Positions 1 through 8,368 of a DNA stretch of 64,000 bases are shown here, in pieces (the first letter of the stretch is position 1; each line of letters starts with the position of its first letter). Under the pieces are notes generated by a model. That model searched no databases and was not told the origin of the DNA. It saw only the letters and a list, made by a program, of their open reading frames with translations. A program made the translations under genes and the position numbers. The stretch covers positions 4,078,001-4,142,000 of the forward strand of contig NC_013739.1 of the NCBI RefSeq assembly GCF_000025265.1. Direction: 5' to 3'. This stretch comes from Conexibacter woesei DSM 14684. GTDB lineage: Bacteria; Actinomycetota; Thermoleophilia; Solirubrobacterales; Solirubrobacteraceae.

Positions 1-707
1 ACGGTCGTCACCCACACGACTGCGCCCTCGCCGGGGAGCGAGTAGGCGAGCCGCGGATCGGCCCGGACCGCGGCGGCGGCCGGGCCGCTCCAGGCGTGGT
101 GAGCGGCGACGAGCCCGTCGCGCACCGGCGAGACGAAATCGCCGGAGTCGACCCGCGCGACGGCCCGCCCGCCCCGTCGCAGCAGCTCCCCCGCCGCCGC
201 CAGCGCGCGCTCGTCGGTCGCGTCGAAGCGCTCGCCGGCCGCGAGCAGCGCGGCGCCGATCACCTCGCGCGGCTCGTCGAGCAGCCCGACGACGACGCCG
301 GGCGGCGGGTCGAGCAGCGCCCGCCACGAGCCGGCGTCCGGCAGCCGCTCGCGGTCGTGGAGGACGCCCGTCGTGCCGAAGGCGAGCGGGACCGACCAGC
401 GCTCGGCGGGATCCCACGCCGGGCGCCGCGCCCACGGCGCGAGCGCGTCGCGGCCGGGCAGCAGCGCGGCGTCGAGCGGCGCCAGCAGCCCGCGTGCCGC
501 GAGCCGCTCGACCATGAAGTCCGACGGCGTCACGAGGTCCCAGCGCTCGCCTGCCAGCAGCCGCTCCTCGAGCTGCTCGTTGGTGCAGATCGTCTCGCAG
601 TCGAGCGCGACGCCGAGCCGCGCCGCGACCCGCTCGAGCGCCTCCGGCGCCGGCATGCCGGGCCAGACGAGCATCCGCAACGGCGCTCCGCCGGCGGCTC
701 CGGTCAC
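1..707 (-). CDS. PotD-like substrate-binding protein, 3' end cut off by the window
   Basis: About 235 codons are visible. The protein resembles the spermidine/putrescine-binding PotD family: WDLVTPSDFMVERL near residue 58 matches the family's YDLVxPS element, SVPLAFGTTG near residue 104 matches the VPYxWGTTG element, and LLDEPREVIGAALL near 143 matches the DDPRE element. It starts at GTG 707, whose TGA overlaps the stop of the upstream peptidase gene (GTGA), so it is the last visible gene of the permease-peptidase operon. Oddly, the binding domain begins within about 12 residues of the start and no signal peptide or lipobox is seen. It may act in the cytoplasm, or the real start may differ. 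Ligand unknown; an amine or amino-acid derivative is likely. Confidence 0.75.
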   Translation of the reverse strand, partial: MTGAAGGAPLRMLVWPGMPAPEALERVAARLGVALDCETICTNEQLEERLLAGERWDLVTPSDFMVERLAARGLLAPLDAALLPGRDALAPWARRPAWDPAERWSVPLAFGTTGVLHDRERLPDAGSWRALLDPPPGVVVGLLDEPREVIGAALLAAGERFDATDERALAAAGELLRRGGRAVARVDSGDFVSPVRDGLVAAHHAWSGPAAAAVRADPRLAYSLPGEGAVVWVTT

Positions 708-1873
708 GCGACCGCGGTGCGCGTCAGCGTGCGCAGGCCGGTCGCGGTGACGATGTACTGGTCCTCCTCCTTGAGCCCGACGACCTCGCCGCTCGGCAGC
801 TCGACCGAGGTGGAGGGCTCGATGCAGATCGCCATCCCCTCCTCGAGCACGTCGTCGTGGTCCATCAGCTCCTCGCGGTAGAGGCTCGGGATCTCGACCA
901 TCCGCAACCCGATGCCGTGGCCCATCGCGTACGCGGTCGGCGGCAAGCCGTGGCCGCGCAGCGCGTCGTTGACGACCCGCGCGACCTCCGACCCCTTCAC
1001 GCCGGGGCGCGCGAACGCCTCGCCGGCCGCCTTCGCGTCGAGCAGCTTGCGGTGGGCGTCGGCGACGACCGGGTCCGGCTCGCCGGCGAAGGCGGTGCGG
1101 CAGAAGTCGGCGGTGTAGCCGCCGCGGCCGATCACGCCGTAGTCGACGAAGAAGACCTCGCCGCCCCAGATGCGCCGTCCGGTCGGCAGCCACGCCGCCT
1201 CCTTCGGCGTCGCCTGGGCGACGATCACGCTGTGCGAGATCCACTCGACCATGTGCTTGTGGGCGGTCTCGTCGGCGAGCGTGACGACCTCGTGGTCCGT
1301 CATCCCTTCGACGAACCCACCCATCGCCGCGGAGGCGCACAGCGACAGCACCTCGCAGCCCGCCTCCAGCAGCCGCACCTCGTCGGGCAGCTTGATCCGG
1401 CGCGCCCACAGCAGCTCGCGCAGGACCGGTACCAGCTCGACCTGCGGACAGGCGGCGCGCAGCGCCGCGGCGACCTCGAACGGCAGCACGTCGACGCCGA
1501 GCCGTCTGGCGCCGACGCGCTCCAGCTCCCGCGCGAGCACGCGGGCGTACGTCGCCGGATGCGCCCACAGCGACTGCCACGACGGCGTCGGGACGCGCCG
1601 CGTGATCCACGGCAGGCCGTGCATCGGCTCGTCGATCGCCTCGCCGACGTCGCAGGCGAGCAGCGTCGTCTCGCCGTCGGCCGCGACGAGCGCCGCGTAG
1701 TAGTCGTAGTTGGAGTCGTACGTCAGCGTCGCGCGGAAGTCGGTCGCCTGCCGGATCGTGTCGAAGCTCGACAGCAGCAGGTGGTCGACCGCCTGCTCGC
1801 GCATCAGCTCGGAGACGCGCTCCATGCGCGCGTCGCGCAGCGCGGCGAAGTCGACCTCGGGCCAGCGGTACAT
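704..1873 (-). CDS. M24-family metallopeptidase (Xaa-Pro aminopeptidase type)
   Basis: 389 aa. An N-terminal creatinase-like domain (about 1-165) precedes a pita-bread catalytic domain. All five metal ligands of the dinuclear M24 centre can be read: D244 (VDYG), D256 (TADF), H319 (GHGIG), E352 (IEP) and E369 or E370 (KEED). It should hydrolyse an Xaa-Pro-like or other amide bond in the cytoplasm. The ATG at 1873 overlaps the permease stop (ATGA) and the 3' end overlaps the PotD-like gene (GTGA), so the three genes are translationally coupled. Context suggests the peptide or amide enters by the adjacent permease. The exact substrate cannot be read; ectoine-hydrolase or dipeptidase roles are alternatives. 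Confidence 0.88.
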   Translation of the reverse strand: MYRWPEVDFAALRDARMERVSELMREQAVDHLLLSSFDTIRQATDFRATLTYDSNYDYYAALVAADGETTLLACDVGEAIDEPMHGLPWITRRVPTPSWQSLWAHPATYARVLARELERVGARRLGVDVLPFEVAAALRAACPQVELVPVLRELLWARRIKLPDEVRLLEAGCEVLSLCASAAMGGFVEGMTDHEVVTLADETAHKHMVEWISHSVIVAQATPKEAAWLPTGRRIWGGEVFFVDYGVIGRGGYTADFCRTAFAGEPDPVVADAHRKLLDAKAAGEAFARPGVKGSEVARVVNDALRGHGLPPTAYAMGHGIGLRMVEIPSLYREELMDHDDVLEEGMAICIEPSTSVELPSGEVVGLKEEDQYIVTATGLRTLTRTAVA

Positions 1874-3366
1874 CACAGCTCCTTCGGGTTCGTCGCCGTC
1901 GTGTCGGCGGTCGGCTCGCCGAGGTGCATGCGGCCGCGGACGGTCGCGTAGACGAGCGCGCCGAGCACGCCGAGGACGGCCGTCACGATCACCACCGACC
2001 ACTGCAGCCACCAGTCCGGCCCGGAGAGGACCTCGCGCGGCCACGAGATGTTGACCATCTCGAAGACCGCCCACGTCATCGCCGCGATCAGCACCGGCAG
2101 CGACCAGCGGCCGAGCGAGAACGGCCCCGACTTCCAGCCGCCGCGCCAGCGCACGATCGCGGCGGCGACGAGCGCCAGCGCGAAGGTCAGGTACCAGCCG
2201 CCGATCACGTAGCCGACGAGCACGTTGTAGACGTTGGAGCCGGTCAGCAGGAAGATCGGCAGCGGCAGCACGGCGGTGACGGCGAGCGCGTTGAGCGGGA
2301 TCGCCTCGCGCTGGGAGAGCTTCGACAGCCAGCCGGAGGCGGGCAGCGCTCTGTCGCGGGCGAACGCCCAGATGACGCGCGAGATGCCCGTCTGCAGGCC
2401 GAGCACGCAGGCGCTGAAGCCGAGCGCGAACATGCCGTTGACGAGGCGCGTGGCGGTCTCGCCGAGGTGGACCGTCAGCGCGGTGGTGATCGGGTCGGCG
2501 TCCGCGCCGGTGAGGACGGCGCCGACGTCGGGCACGGCGAGCAGCAGCGACAGCGAGCCGAAGAGGCCGATCGCGGCGATCGCCATCAGCGAGTAGCGCA
2601 GCGCCTTCGGGACGTTGCGCCCGGCGTCCTTGACCTCCTCGCCGATCGCGCCGGAGGACTCGAAGCCGACGAATGACCAGCCGGCGAGGCCGATCGCGAG
2701 CAGGACGGTCGAGGCGCTCCAGCCGCCCGCGCCGAGGCCGTTCTCGAAGATCGCGCTGATCGGGTTGACGTGGTGGAAGGCCAGCAGCCAGACGCCGAGG
2801 CCGATCGAGGCGATCACCTCGACCGTGATCGACACCGCGATCATCAGCCGCAGCAGTCTGCGCGTCAGCATGTTGCACGCCGTCGCGATCGCCAGCACGA
2901 TCACGCAGCCGAGGATCAGCGACGACTTCGCGCTGACGTCGATCGCGAGCGCCGCGCCCCAGAACTGGGTCGCGCCGACGGCGACGGTGACGAGTGCGAT
3001 CAGCACCGTCCAGACGTACGCCCAGCCGGTGAACCAGCCGTAGGCGGGGCCCATCAGGCGGCCGGCCCAGGCGTAGAGGCTGCCCTGATAGGGGTAGCGC
3101 GAGGCGACCTCGCCGAGCGCGTAGGCGACGAGCAGCTGCCCGGCGGCCGCGACCGGCAGGGCGAGCCAGAAGCCCGGCCCCACGAGCGCGAGCGCGATCG
3201 CGAACACGCCGTAGATGCAGACGATCGGCGACATGTACGCGAACGCCAGCGAGAACGCCGAGCGCAGCGTGAAGTCCCGCTTGAGCGCCTGGCCGCCGGT
3301 GGGGCCCTCGGGTGGCGGCGCGCCGCGGCCGCTCGCTCGCAGCGGCGTTGAGGCTTCCATCGTCAT
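1873..3366 (-). CDS. APC-superfamily amino acid/amine permease
   Basis: 497 aa, about 12 hydrophobic segments. The APC signature around residue 240 (GFESSGAIGEEVKDAGRNVP) is clear, and the N-terminal region 30-100 has the usual broken first helix. It should be a secondary transporter for an amino acid or polyamine. ATG 3366 is chosen because AAGGAG lies 8 nt upstream; longer TTG-initiated forms would run through operator-like DNA. The stop overlaps the peptidase ATG. Three operator-like sequences lie upstream (3436-3453, 3469-3488, 3517-3534), two matching the site in front of the neighbouring lacI-type gene, so LacI control is likely. Confidence 0.9.
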   Translation of the reverse strand: MTMEASTPLRASGRGAPPPEGPTGGQALKRDFTLRSAFSLAFAYMSPIVCIYGVFAIALALVGPGFWLALPVAAAGQLLVAYALGEVASRYPYQGSLYAWAGRLMGPAYGWFTGWAYVWTVLIALVTVAVGATQFWGAALAIDVSAKSSLILGCVIVLAIATACNMLTRRLLRLMIAVSITVEVIASIGLGVWLLAFHHVNPISAIFENGLGAGGWSASTVLLAIGLAGWSFVGFESSGAIGEEVKDAGRNVPKALRYSLMAIAAIGLFGSLSLLLAVPDVGAVLTGADADPITTALTVHLGETATRLVNGMFALGFSACVLGLQTGISRVIWAFARDRALPASGWLSKLSQREAIPLNALAVTAVLPLPIFLLTGSNVYNVLVGYVIGGWYLTFALALVAAAIVRWRGGWKSGPFSLGRWSLPVLIAAMTWAVFEMVNISWPREVLSGPDWWLQWSVVIVTAVLGVLGALVYATVRGRMHLGEPTADTTATNPKEL

Positions 3367-3435
3367 TCGGGAGTTCTCCTTCACAGCGCGGAATGGTCCC
3401 AGTCGCAGGTCGCTCCGCAGCGCCTCGTTGACACA

Positions 3436-3453
3436 CGCCTGACCGGTTTGGCG
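3436..3453. promoter_or_regulatory. LacI-type operator candidate A
   Basis: CGCCTGACCGGTTTGGCG is a near-palindrome around a central CG, the geometry of LacI/GalR-family operators. It lies 70 bp upstream of the permease ATG. The core ACCGGTTTGG recurs at 3517-3534 and, as ATCGGTTTGG, at 4699-4716 beside the regulator gene. Confidence 0.6.
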
Positions 3454-3468
3454 TCTCCTCCGCGCAGA

Positions 3469-3488
3469 GGTTGACAAATCGGTCAACC
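3469..3488. promoter_or_regulatory. perfect inverted repeat upstream of the permease
   Basis: GGTTGAC and GTCAACC form 7-bp perfect arms separated by AAATCG. On the minus strand it contains TTGACCGATTTG, close to the CTGACCGGTTTG core of the two flanking sites, but its symmetry centre is not the LacI-type CG. It may be a third, weaker LacI site or a site for another regulator. Confidence 0.4.
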
Positions 3489-3516
3489 AAGGACAATGGC
3501 GAGAATGGAGCGCGCC

Positions 3517-3534
3517 TGCCTGACCGGTTTGCCA
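3517..3534. promoter_or_regulatory. LacI-type operator candidate B
   Basis: TGCCTGACCGGTTTGCCA is an 18-bp near-palindrome centred on CG. It shares CTGACCGGTTTG with site A, whose start is 81 bp away. It lies between the end of lacI and the permease start, so the pair could support looping repression. Confidence 0.6.
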
Positions 3535-3640
3535 GATGGGCGCAAGCGTGTCGCGCCGCCGGGGTGGACGAGGTCGTCCTGGATCGGTGTCGCTATGCGA
3601 CCAGAACCCAGGACGACCTCCGCTCCAGCCGCGCGGCGAG

Positions 3641-4654
3641 CTAGCGACGGCGGGTCGAGGCGCGTATGCGGAGCGTCGAGGGGACCCGGACCGAGCGCGG
3701 TTCCGGCGCGCGGCCGTCGAGACGGTCGATCAGCAACCGCACCGCCGCGGCGCCGATCTCGGCCGAGGCGAGGTCGGTCGCGGTGATCGAGGTGTGCGGC
3801 TGGGCGAGGATCGACCCGTCGGAGACCGCGACGATCATCAGGTCCTCCGGCACGCGCAGGCCGATCGTCTCGGCCGCCAGCTTGACCCCGATCGCCAGCC
3901 CCTCCAGCGTCGTCACGATCGCGTCAGGCCGCTCCCTCGCCGCGAGCATCCGCTGAGCGGCGCGGAAGCCGGCCTCGGTGTGGTTGCCGGCCGCCTCCTC
4001 GACGAGCGACGCCCTCCCCCGCGCCGCCTGCCAGCGGTGGTACGCGGCGTGCTCGTCGATCGAGTACGAGTGCCGCGGCGGCTCGGAGACGAAGCCGACG
4101 CGGCGGGCGCCGGCCTGCTCGAGGTGGTCGAGCGCCTCGGTCATCACCGCCTCCAGGTCGGAGTCGACCCACCACGTCTCGTCCGCGCGGTCGACATCGC
4201 GGCCGAGCGTGACGACCGGCGTCCCCCGCGCCTCCAGCGCGCGCAGGAACGGGTCGGAGGGCAGCGGGTCGGTCACGAGCGCGCCGTCGAGCCGCAGGTC
4301 GTCCCACAGGTCGGAGGCAGCGCCGGTCGGGCCGAGCACGAGCGCATAGCCGGCGCGCAGCGCCGCCTCGGAGGCAGCCGGCGCGAGCGCGAGGAAGTAG
4401 TCGACGTCGAGCAGCCCGAGCGGGATCGGGTCCGACGGCGAGGAGGTCAGCGCGAGCAGCCCCGCGCGCCGCTGCGTCAGGTGCAGGGCGTTGACGTTCG
4501 GGCGGTAGCCCAGCTCCTCGGCGAGCGTGAGGATGCGGTCGCGCGTCTCCGGCGCCATCCGCCCCTTGCCGTTGAGCGCGTGCGAGACGGTCGTGCGCGA
4601 CACACCCGCCGCACGCGCGAGATCGCGAATGCCAGGCCGACCGGAAGTGTCCAT
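3641..4654 (-). CDS. LacI/GalR-family transcriptional regulator
   Basis: 337 aa. The N-terminal LacI helix-turn-helix is read at residues 8-28 (IRDLARAAGVSRTTVSHALN), followed by the hinge helix region LGYRPN and a periplasmic-binding-like effector domain with the usual C-terminal VPSTLRIRAST ending. ATG 4654 is chosen because family members start just before the helix-turn-helix; longer in-frame starts would run through the operator at 4699. It is divergent from the amidohydrolase gene and in the same orientation as the permease operon. Matching operators in both promoter regions make it the likely local regulator, probably autoregulated. The effector is unknown. Confidence 0.92.
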   Translation of the reverse strand: MDTSGRPGIRDLARAAGVSRTTVSHALNGKGRMAPETRDRILTLAEELGYRPNVNALHLTQRRAGLLALTSSPSDPIPLGLLDVDYFLALAPAASEAALRAGYALVLGPTGAASDLWDDLRLDGALVTDPLPSDPFLRALEARGTPVVTLGRDVDRADETWWVDSDLEAVMTEALDHLEQAGARRVGFVSEPPRHSYSIDEHAAYHRWQAARGRASLVEEAAGNHTEAGFRAAQRMLAARERPDAIVTTLEGLAIGVKLAAETIGLRVPEDLMIVAVSDGSILAQPHTSITATDLASAEIGAAAVRLLIDRLDGRAPEPRSVRVPSTLRIRASTRRR

Positions 4655-4698
4655 CTGACGCCGCAACGTAGCAGGCGCAGAGGCGGCTCGCTGCCGAC

Positions 4699-4716
4699 TG
4701 GCGAATCGGTTTGGCA
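4699..4716. promoter_or_regulatory. LacI-type operator in the lacI/amidohydrolase divergent promoter
   Basis: TGGCGAATCGGTTTGGCA is strongly palindromic about a central CG (TGxCxAAxCG and its mirror). It is 15 bp upstream of the amidohydrolase ATG and 45 bp upstream of the lacI ATG, so one bound dimer could repress both genes. Confidence 0.7.
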
Positions 4717-4730
4717 CTACCCTGGCGGGC

Positions 4731-6425
4731 ATGACGACGGACCGGCTTCAGAGCGGCGCGCACGGCGCGGTCGACGCGCGCGGTGTCGGCGGTGCCGGCG
4801 GCGCCCGCGACGTGACGATGGCGATCGTCGGCGCCGACGTGCTCACGCTCGATCCCGCGCGCCCGCGCGCGAGCGCGGTCGCGGTCGCCGCCGACGGGAC
4901 GATCGCCGCGGTCGGCGACGACGCCGAGATCCGCGCCCGCTGCGGCGCCCGCACCGAGCTGGTCGACGGCGCCGGCCTCACCGTCACGCCGGGCCTCGTC
5001 GACGGCCACGTCCACCCGGTCTGGGGCGCGAAGCTCGCGCGCGGCGTCGAGCTGCGCGACGTCCACGACGTCGCCGGCCTGCGCGACGCACTCCTGGCCG
5101 AGCGTGCCCGCCTCGGCCCGCAGGCGCTGGTGCGCGGCTGGGCGCTCGACTACGCCGTCCTGCACGGCGTCGCGTTCCCGGGCGAGCTGCTGGCGGAGCT
5201 GGCCGGCGGCCCCGCGCTCGTCTCCTACTTCGACCTCCACACGCACGTCGCGACGCCGTCCGCGATCGCAGCCGCCGGCGTGACCGCGCCGATCGCGCTC
5301 GACGGCAACTCGGCGGTCGCCTTCGCCGACGGCCGCCCGACCGGAGAGCTGATCGAGCTGCCCGCCTACTGGCGGATCTCCGACGCACTCGACCCGCTCG
5401 GACCGGACGAGCTGCGTGCCAACGTCCGCGCCCACCTGCGCCGCTTCAACGCGCTCGGGCTGACCGGCGGACACGCGATGGACGGCGACCTCGCCGCGTA
5501 TGCGCTGCTCGACGAGCTGGAGGCGGCCGGCGACCTGACGCTGCGGCTCGTGGTCCCGCTGCTGCTGCTGCCGGAGACCGGCGACGACGGGGTCGAGGAG
5601 CTGCTGCGCCACCGCGACGACCGCGGGACCCTCTGGCGCGGTGGCGTCGCGAAGTTCTTCGCCGACGGCGTGATCGAGACCGGCACCGCCTGGCTGGAGC
5701 AGCCGGACTCACGCGGCGGCGGCGGCGACTGCTACTGGCCCGACCCGCGCCGGCTGCACGACCTGATCGTCCGCTTCGCGCGCGCCGGCTTCCAGTGCGC
5801 GACCCACGCGATCGGTGACCGCGCCGTCCGCATGACGCTCGACGCCTACGCGGCCGCCGCGGCGGCCGGCGCCCCCGCCCTCCCCGGCGGCGCCCTCCAT
5901 CGCATCGAGCACCTGGAGGTGCTGCCCGACGCGCTGCTGCGGCGCTGCGCCGGGGAGCGCGTCGTCGCCTCGATGCAGCCGCTCCACGGCCAGTGGCGCC
6001 CGGGCGACCGCTCCGACGAGTGGACGCTGCGGCTCGGCGCCCAGCGCAGCGCGCGCGCCTGGCGGATCCGCGACGTCGTCGACGCCGGCGTACCGTGGAC
6101 GCTCGGCTCCGACTGGCCCGTCGCCCAGGTCGATCCGCTGCTCGGCGTCGGCTACGCCCGCGCCCGCCGCCTGCCCGGCCACCCGCAGATGCCGGTGCTC
6201 GATCCCGAGCAGGCGCTCAGCCCGCTCGAGGCGCTCGCCGGCTACACCACGCGCCCGGCGGCGACCGTCGGCGAGGCGGCGCGGGGCGGCCGGGTCGCGC
6301 CCGGCATGCGCGCCGACCTGACCGTCCTCGACGGCGACCCGACGACGGTCGAGCCCGACGCGCTCGCCGAGCTGGGCGTCGCGCTGACGGTCGTCGGCGG
6401 CCGCGTCGTGCACCGGCGCGGCTGA
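4731..6425 (+). CDS. YtcJ-type amidohydrolase
   Basis: 564 aa metal-dependent hydrolase of the amidohydrolase superfamily. The metal-site motifs come in order: DGHVHP near 89-94, FADGV near 311, THAIGDRA near 359, RIEH near 392 and GSDWPV near 458, followed by the C-terminal beta-sandwich strand (VAPGMRADLTVLDGDP). The first 29 residues are low-complexity and the conserved fold begins at MAIVGADVL (ATG 4818), so 4818 is an alternative start. I keep 4731 because the operator lies just upstream of it. It probably hydrolyses an exocyclic amide or an N-acyl or cyclic compound in the cytoplasm, acting with the LacI-controlled transporter and peptidase. Substrate unknown. Confidence 0.88.
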   Translation: MTTDRLQSGAHGAVDARGVGGAGGARDVTMAIVGADVLTLDPARPRASAVAVAADGTIAAVGDDAEIRARCGARTELVDGAGLTVTPGLVDGHVHPVWGAKLARGVELRDVHDVAGLRDALLAERARLGPQALVRGWALDYAVLHGVAFPGELLAELAGGPALVSYFDLHTHVATPSAIAAAGVTAPIALDGNSAVAFADGRPTGELIELPAYWRISDALDPLGPDELRANVRAHLRRFNALGLTGGHAMDGDLAAYALLDELEAAGDLTLRLVVPLLLLPETGDDGVEELLRHRDDRGTLWRGGVAKFFADGVIETGTAWLEQPDSRGGGGDCYWPDPRRLHDLIVRFARAGFQCATHAIGDRAVRMTLDAYAAAAAAGAPALPGGALHRIEHLEVLPDALLRRCAGERVVASMQPLHGQWRPGDRSDEWTLRLGAQRSARAWRIRDVVDAGVPWTLGSDWPVAQVDPLLGVGYARARRLPGHPQMPVLDPEQALSPLEALAGYTTRPAATVGEAARGGRVAPGMRADLTVLDGDPTTVEPDALAELGVALTVVGGRVVHRRG

Positions 6426-6450
6426 GCAGCTCCTCGACTCGCCGCGCTCC

Positions 6451-7086
6451 TCAGACGCCGCGCGATCGCCCGCTCATCGCCTCGCGCACCTGCTCGGGCG
6501 TCATCGGCGGCCGCGGCAACGGGTGCGCCGCCTCGGTGCGGAGCCCGTCGAGCATCAGCGCGAGGTGGCGCCGCCACATCTCAGGCGCGACCTGCGAGGT
6601 CGCTTCGACCGTCCGCGACACCCCCCACACGAGGAACGCGAGGTCCTCGACGGTCAGGTCCGGGCGCAGTGCGCCGGCACGCTGCGCCCGCTCGACGATC
6701 TGCGCCATCAGCGCCGCGGTCCGCTCGCGCGCGGCTTCCGTGGACGCGGCACCGGGGACGCGCCGCGACGCGACGTCGTTGTAGCCGAGGTCGGCCGCCT
6801 GCAGCTCGCAGCCGCGCTCGACGAAGCTGGCGAAGCCGCGCCACGGATCGTCGTCCCGGAGCGCATCGCGCGCGAGCTGCTCGACGGTCGCGTCGCGGTC
6901 CCAGAAGACGGCGTCGACGAGCGCCTCGCGGTTCGGGAAGCGGTTGTAGAGCGTGCCGATGCTGACGCCTGCGCGCGTGGCGATCTCCTCGAGCGGGACG
7001 CCGATCCCGCGCTCAGCGAACAGCGCGCGCGCCTCCGCGATCAGCCGCTCGCGGTTGCGCTCCGCATCGCGTCGGAGAGGAGGCAT
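6451..7086 (-). CDS. TetR/AcrR-family repressor
   Basis: 211 aa. The N-terminal TetR domain is clear: LIAEARALFAERG then a helix-turn-helix (IATRAGVSIGTLYNRFPNRE) near residues 36-55. The C-terminal ligand domain is variable. It is divergent from an SDR gene, and the 119-bp spacer holds two perfect inverted repeats (7103-7126 and 7141-7172), the usual arrangement for a TetR repressor controlling itself and its neighbour. ATG 7086 is the only good start, with AAGG 9 nt upstream. Effector unknown. Confidence 0.92.
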   Translation of the reverse strand: MPPLRRDAERNRERLIAEARALFAERGIGVPLEEIATRAGVSIGTLYNRFPNREALVDAVFWDRDATVEQLARDALRDDDPWRGFASFVERGCELQAADLGYNDVASRRVPGAASTEAARERTAALMAQIVERAQRAGALRPDLTVEDLAFLVWGVSRTVEATSQVAPEMWRRHLALMLDGLRTEAAHPLPRPPMTPEQVREAMSGRSRGV

Positions 7087-7102
7087 GCGGCGGACCTTAG
7101 CT

Positions 7103-7126
7103 CAACCTGAGGCCACTCTCAGGTTG
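7103..7126. promoter_or_regulatory. TetR operator candidate 1
   Basis: CAACCTGAG and CTCAGGTTG are perfect 9-bp arms around GCCACT. It lies 17 bp upstream of the tetR start. Confidence 0.65.
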
Positions 7127-7140
7127 TGGTAGCGTCACAT

Positions 7141-7172
7141 TCCGTAAGTTGAGGTCATGCTCAACTTACGGA
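7141..7172. promoter_or_regulatory. TetR operator candidate 2 or 5' hairpin
   Basis: TCCGTAAGTTGAG and CTCAACTTACGGA are perfect 13-bp arms with a 6-nt spacer. It ends 33 bp upstream of the SDR ATG at 7206. Both palindromes carry GAG-N6-CTC at their centres, which supports recognition by one protein. As RNA it could also fold into a strong hairpin in the SDR leader. Confidence 0.65.
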
Positions 7173-7205
7173 GCGAGCACGCCTACGACGGAAGAGAGCG
7201 ACAAG

Positions 7206-8090
7206 ATGACGAGGACGATCGTGATCGCCGGAGGCACCACCGGAATGGGTCGCGCGATCGCACTCGACCGGCTGCGCCGCGGCGACCGCGTCGTCGCGAT
7301 CGGCCGCAGCGAGACGAACGCGCGCGAGCTGGCCGAGGCAGCCGCCGAGGAGGACCGTCGTCGCCTCACATTTCTGCGCGCGGACCTCAGCACGCTCGCG
7401 GAGAACGACCGCGTCGCAGCCGAGATCGCCAGCTCACACGGCGCGATCGACGCCCTCGTCCTGTGCGCGAATCGCCACAATCGCGCGCGCACCACGACGG
7501 CCGACGGGCTGGAGGCGACGTTCGCGCTCTACTACCTGAGCCGCTTCCTGCTCGGCGAGGCGCTCCGCGAGCAGCTCGCCGACGGCGGCGGGGTCGTCGT
7601 CAACGTCGCCGCACCGGGGATCAAGGCCGGCTCGGTGCGCTGGGACGACCTCCAGTTCGAGCGCGGGTACCGAGGATTGAAGGCGCAGCTGCAGGCGGGC
7701 CGCCTCAACGACCTGCTCGGCGTCGGGTTCGCCGCCGCGCACGGCGCGGACAGCCCGATCCGCTACGTGCTCTTCCATCCGGGCTTCACGCGCTCCGGCA
7801 CCGCGAGCCTCAGCCCGCCGGCGCGCACGCTCATCCGCCTGCTGGGCGCCGTCGCCGCGCTGTCCCCCGCGCGTGCCGTCGAGCCGATCCTGCCGCTGCT
7901 CGACGACCCGCCGCATGCCCCGCTGACCGCGATCGACCGCGGGAGACCGGTATCGCTGGACCTGCCCACGTTCGACCCCGGCGACGCCCGCCGCCTGCGG
8001 GCGCTGACCGAGGAGCTCGTCAGCCGGCTGCGGCAGCGGGGTTGCTATTCGATCGCCACGCCGACCGAGGCGGTAAACCAGGCGACGTAG
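7206..8090 (+). CDS. short-chain dehydrogenase/reductase family protein
   Basis: 294 aa. A Rossmann dinucleotide site is seen at the N-terminus (IAGGTTGMGRAIA) and a catalytic-type Y-x-x-x-K (YRGLK) near residues 156-160. The NAG-type motif is altered to CANRHN. It should reduce or oxidise a carbonyl/alcohol with NAD(P). ATG 7206 is preferred over an upstream TTG inside the palindrome because GGAAGAGAG precedes it. Control by the divergent TetR repressor is likely. The last 46 bp overlap the convergent barrel-protein gene on the other strand. Confidence 0.82.
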   Translation: MTRTIVIAGGTTGMGRAIALDRLRRGDRVVAIGRSETNARELAEAAAEEDRRRLTFLRADLSTLAENDRVAAEIASSHGAIDALVLCANRHNRARTTTADGLEATFALYYLSRFLLGEALREQLADGGGVVVNVAAPGIKAGSVRWDDLQFERGYRGLKAQLQAGRLNDLLGVGFAAAHGADSPIRYVLFHPGFTRSGTASLSPPARTLIRLLGAVAALSPARAVEPILPLLDDPPHAPLTAIDRGRPVSLDLPTFDPGDARRLRALTEELVSRLRQRGCYSIATPTEAVNQAT

Positions 8091-8368
8091 TCCGCCCATC
8101 TTGCGAGCATCGCCGTGAACTCAGCGTCATCGGTCTCTGCGGACCGGCGCTGATATTCGGCGGCATCCTCGACGCGGATGACCTCGACGTACTGGGCGGG
8201 GACAGGGCCAGCTCCTTCCGTCGCGTCATTCAACCTCGTAACCGTGTAACTCAGGACGCCGGGCTGGCGGCGCGTGAGCGGATAATCGACTTCGCGCACC
8301 CAACGCTCGTACTCCGCGACGTCGACGTCAGCCCCGAGCGTGAGCAGTATCACGATCTCCTGTGCCAT
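8045..8368 (-). CDS. small dimeric alpha-beta barrel (RedY-like) protein
   Basis: 107 aa. EIVILLTLGADVDVAEYERW at the N-terminus and the pattern of beta strands and amphipathic helices fit the dimeric alpha-beta barrel superfamily, close to RedY-like and EthD-like proteins. Such proteins act as small cyclases, isomerases or heme-free monooxygenases, but no catalytic residue can be assigned here. A good ribosome site (GGAGG) precedes ATG 8368. Its 3' end overlaps the convergent SDR gene by 46 bp. Function unknown. Confidence 0.65.
   Translation of the reverse strand: MAQEIVILLTLGADVDVAEYERWVREVDYPLTRRQPGVLSYTVTRLNDATEGAGPVPAQYVEVIRVEDAAEYQRRSAETDDAEFTAMLARWADYVAWFTASVGVAIE

Noticed and set aside
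96-881. Long plus-strand open frames opposite the minus-strand genes, here and throughout
   Set aside because: Arg/Pro/Ala-rich translations without family motifs lie antisense to genes with clear motifs; they arise from high GC content.
3367-3486. Longer N-terminus for the permease from TTG 3486
   Set aside because: It would translate through the operator sites and ignores the AAGGAG-spaced ATG at 3366.
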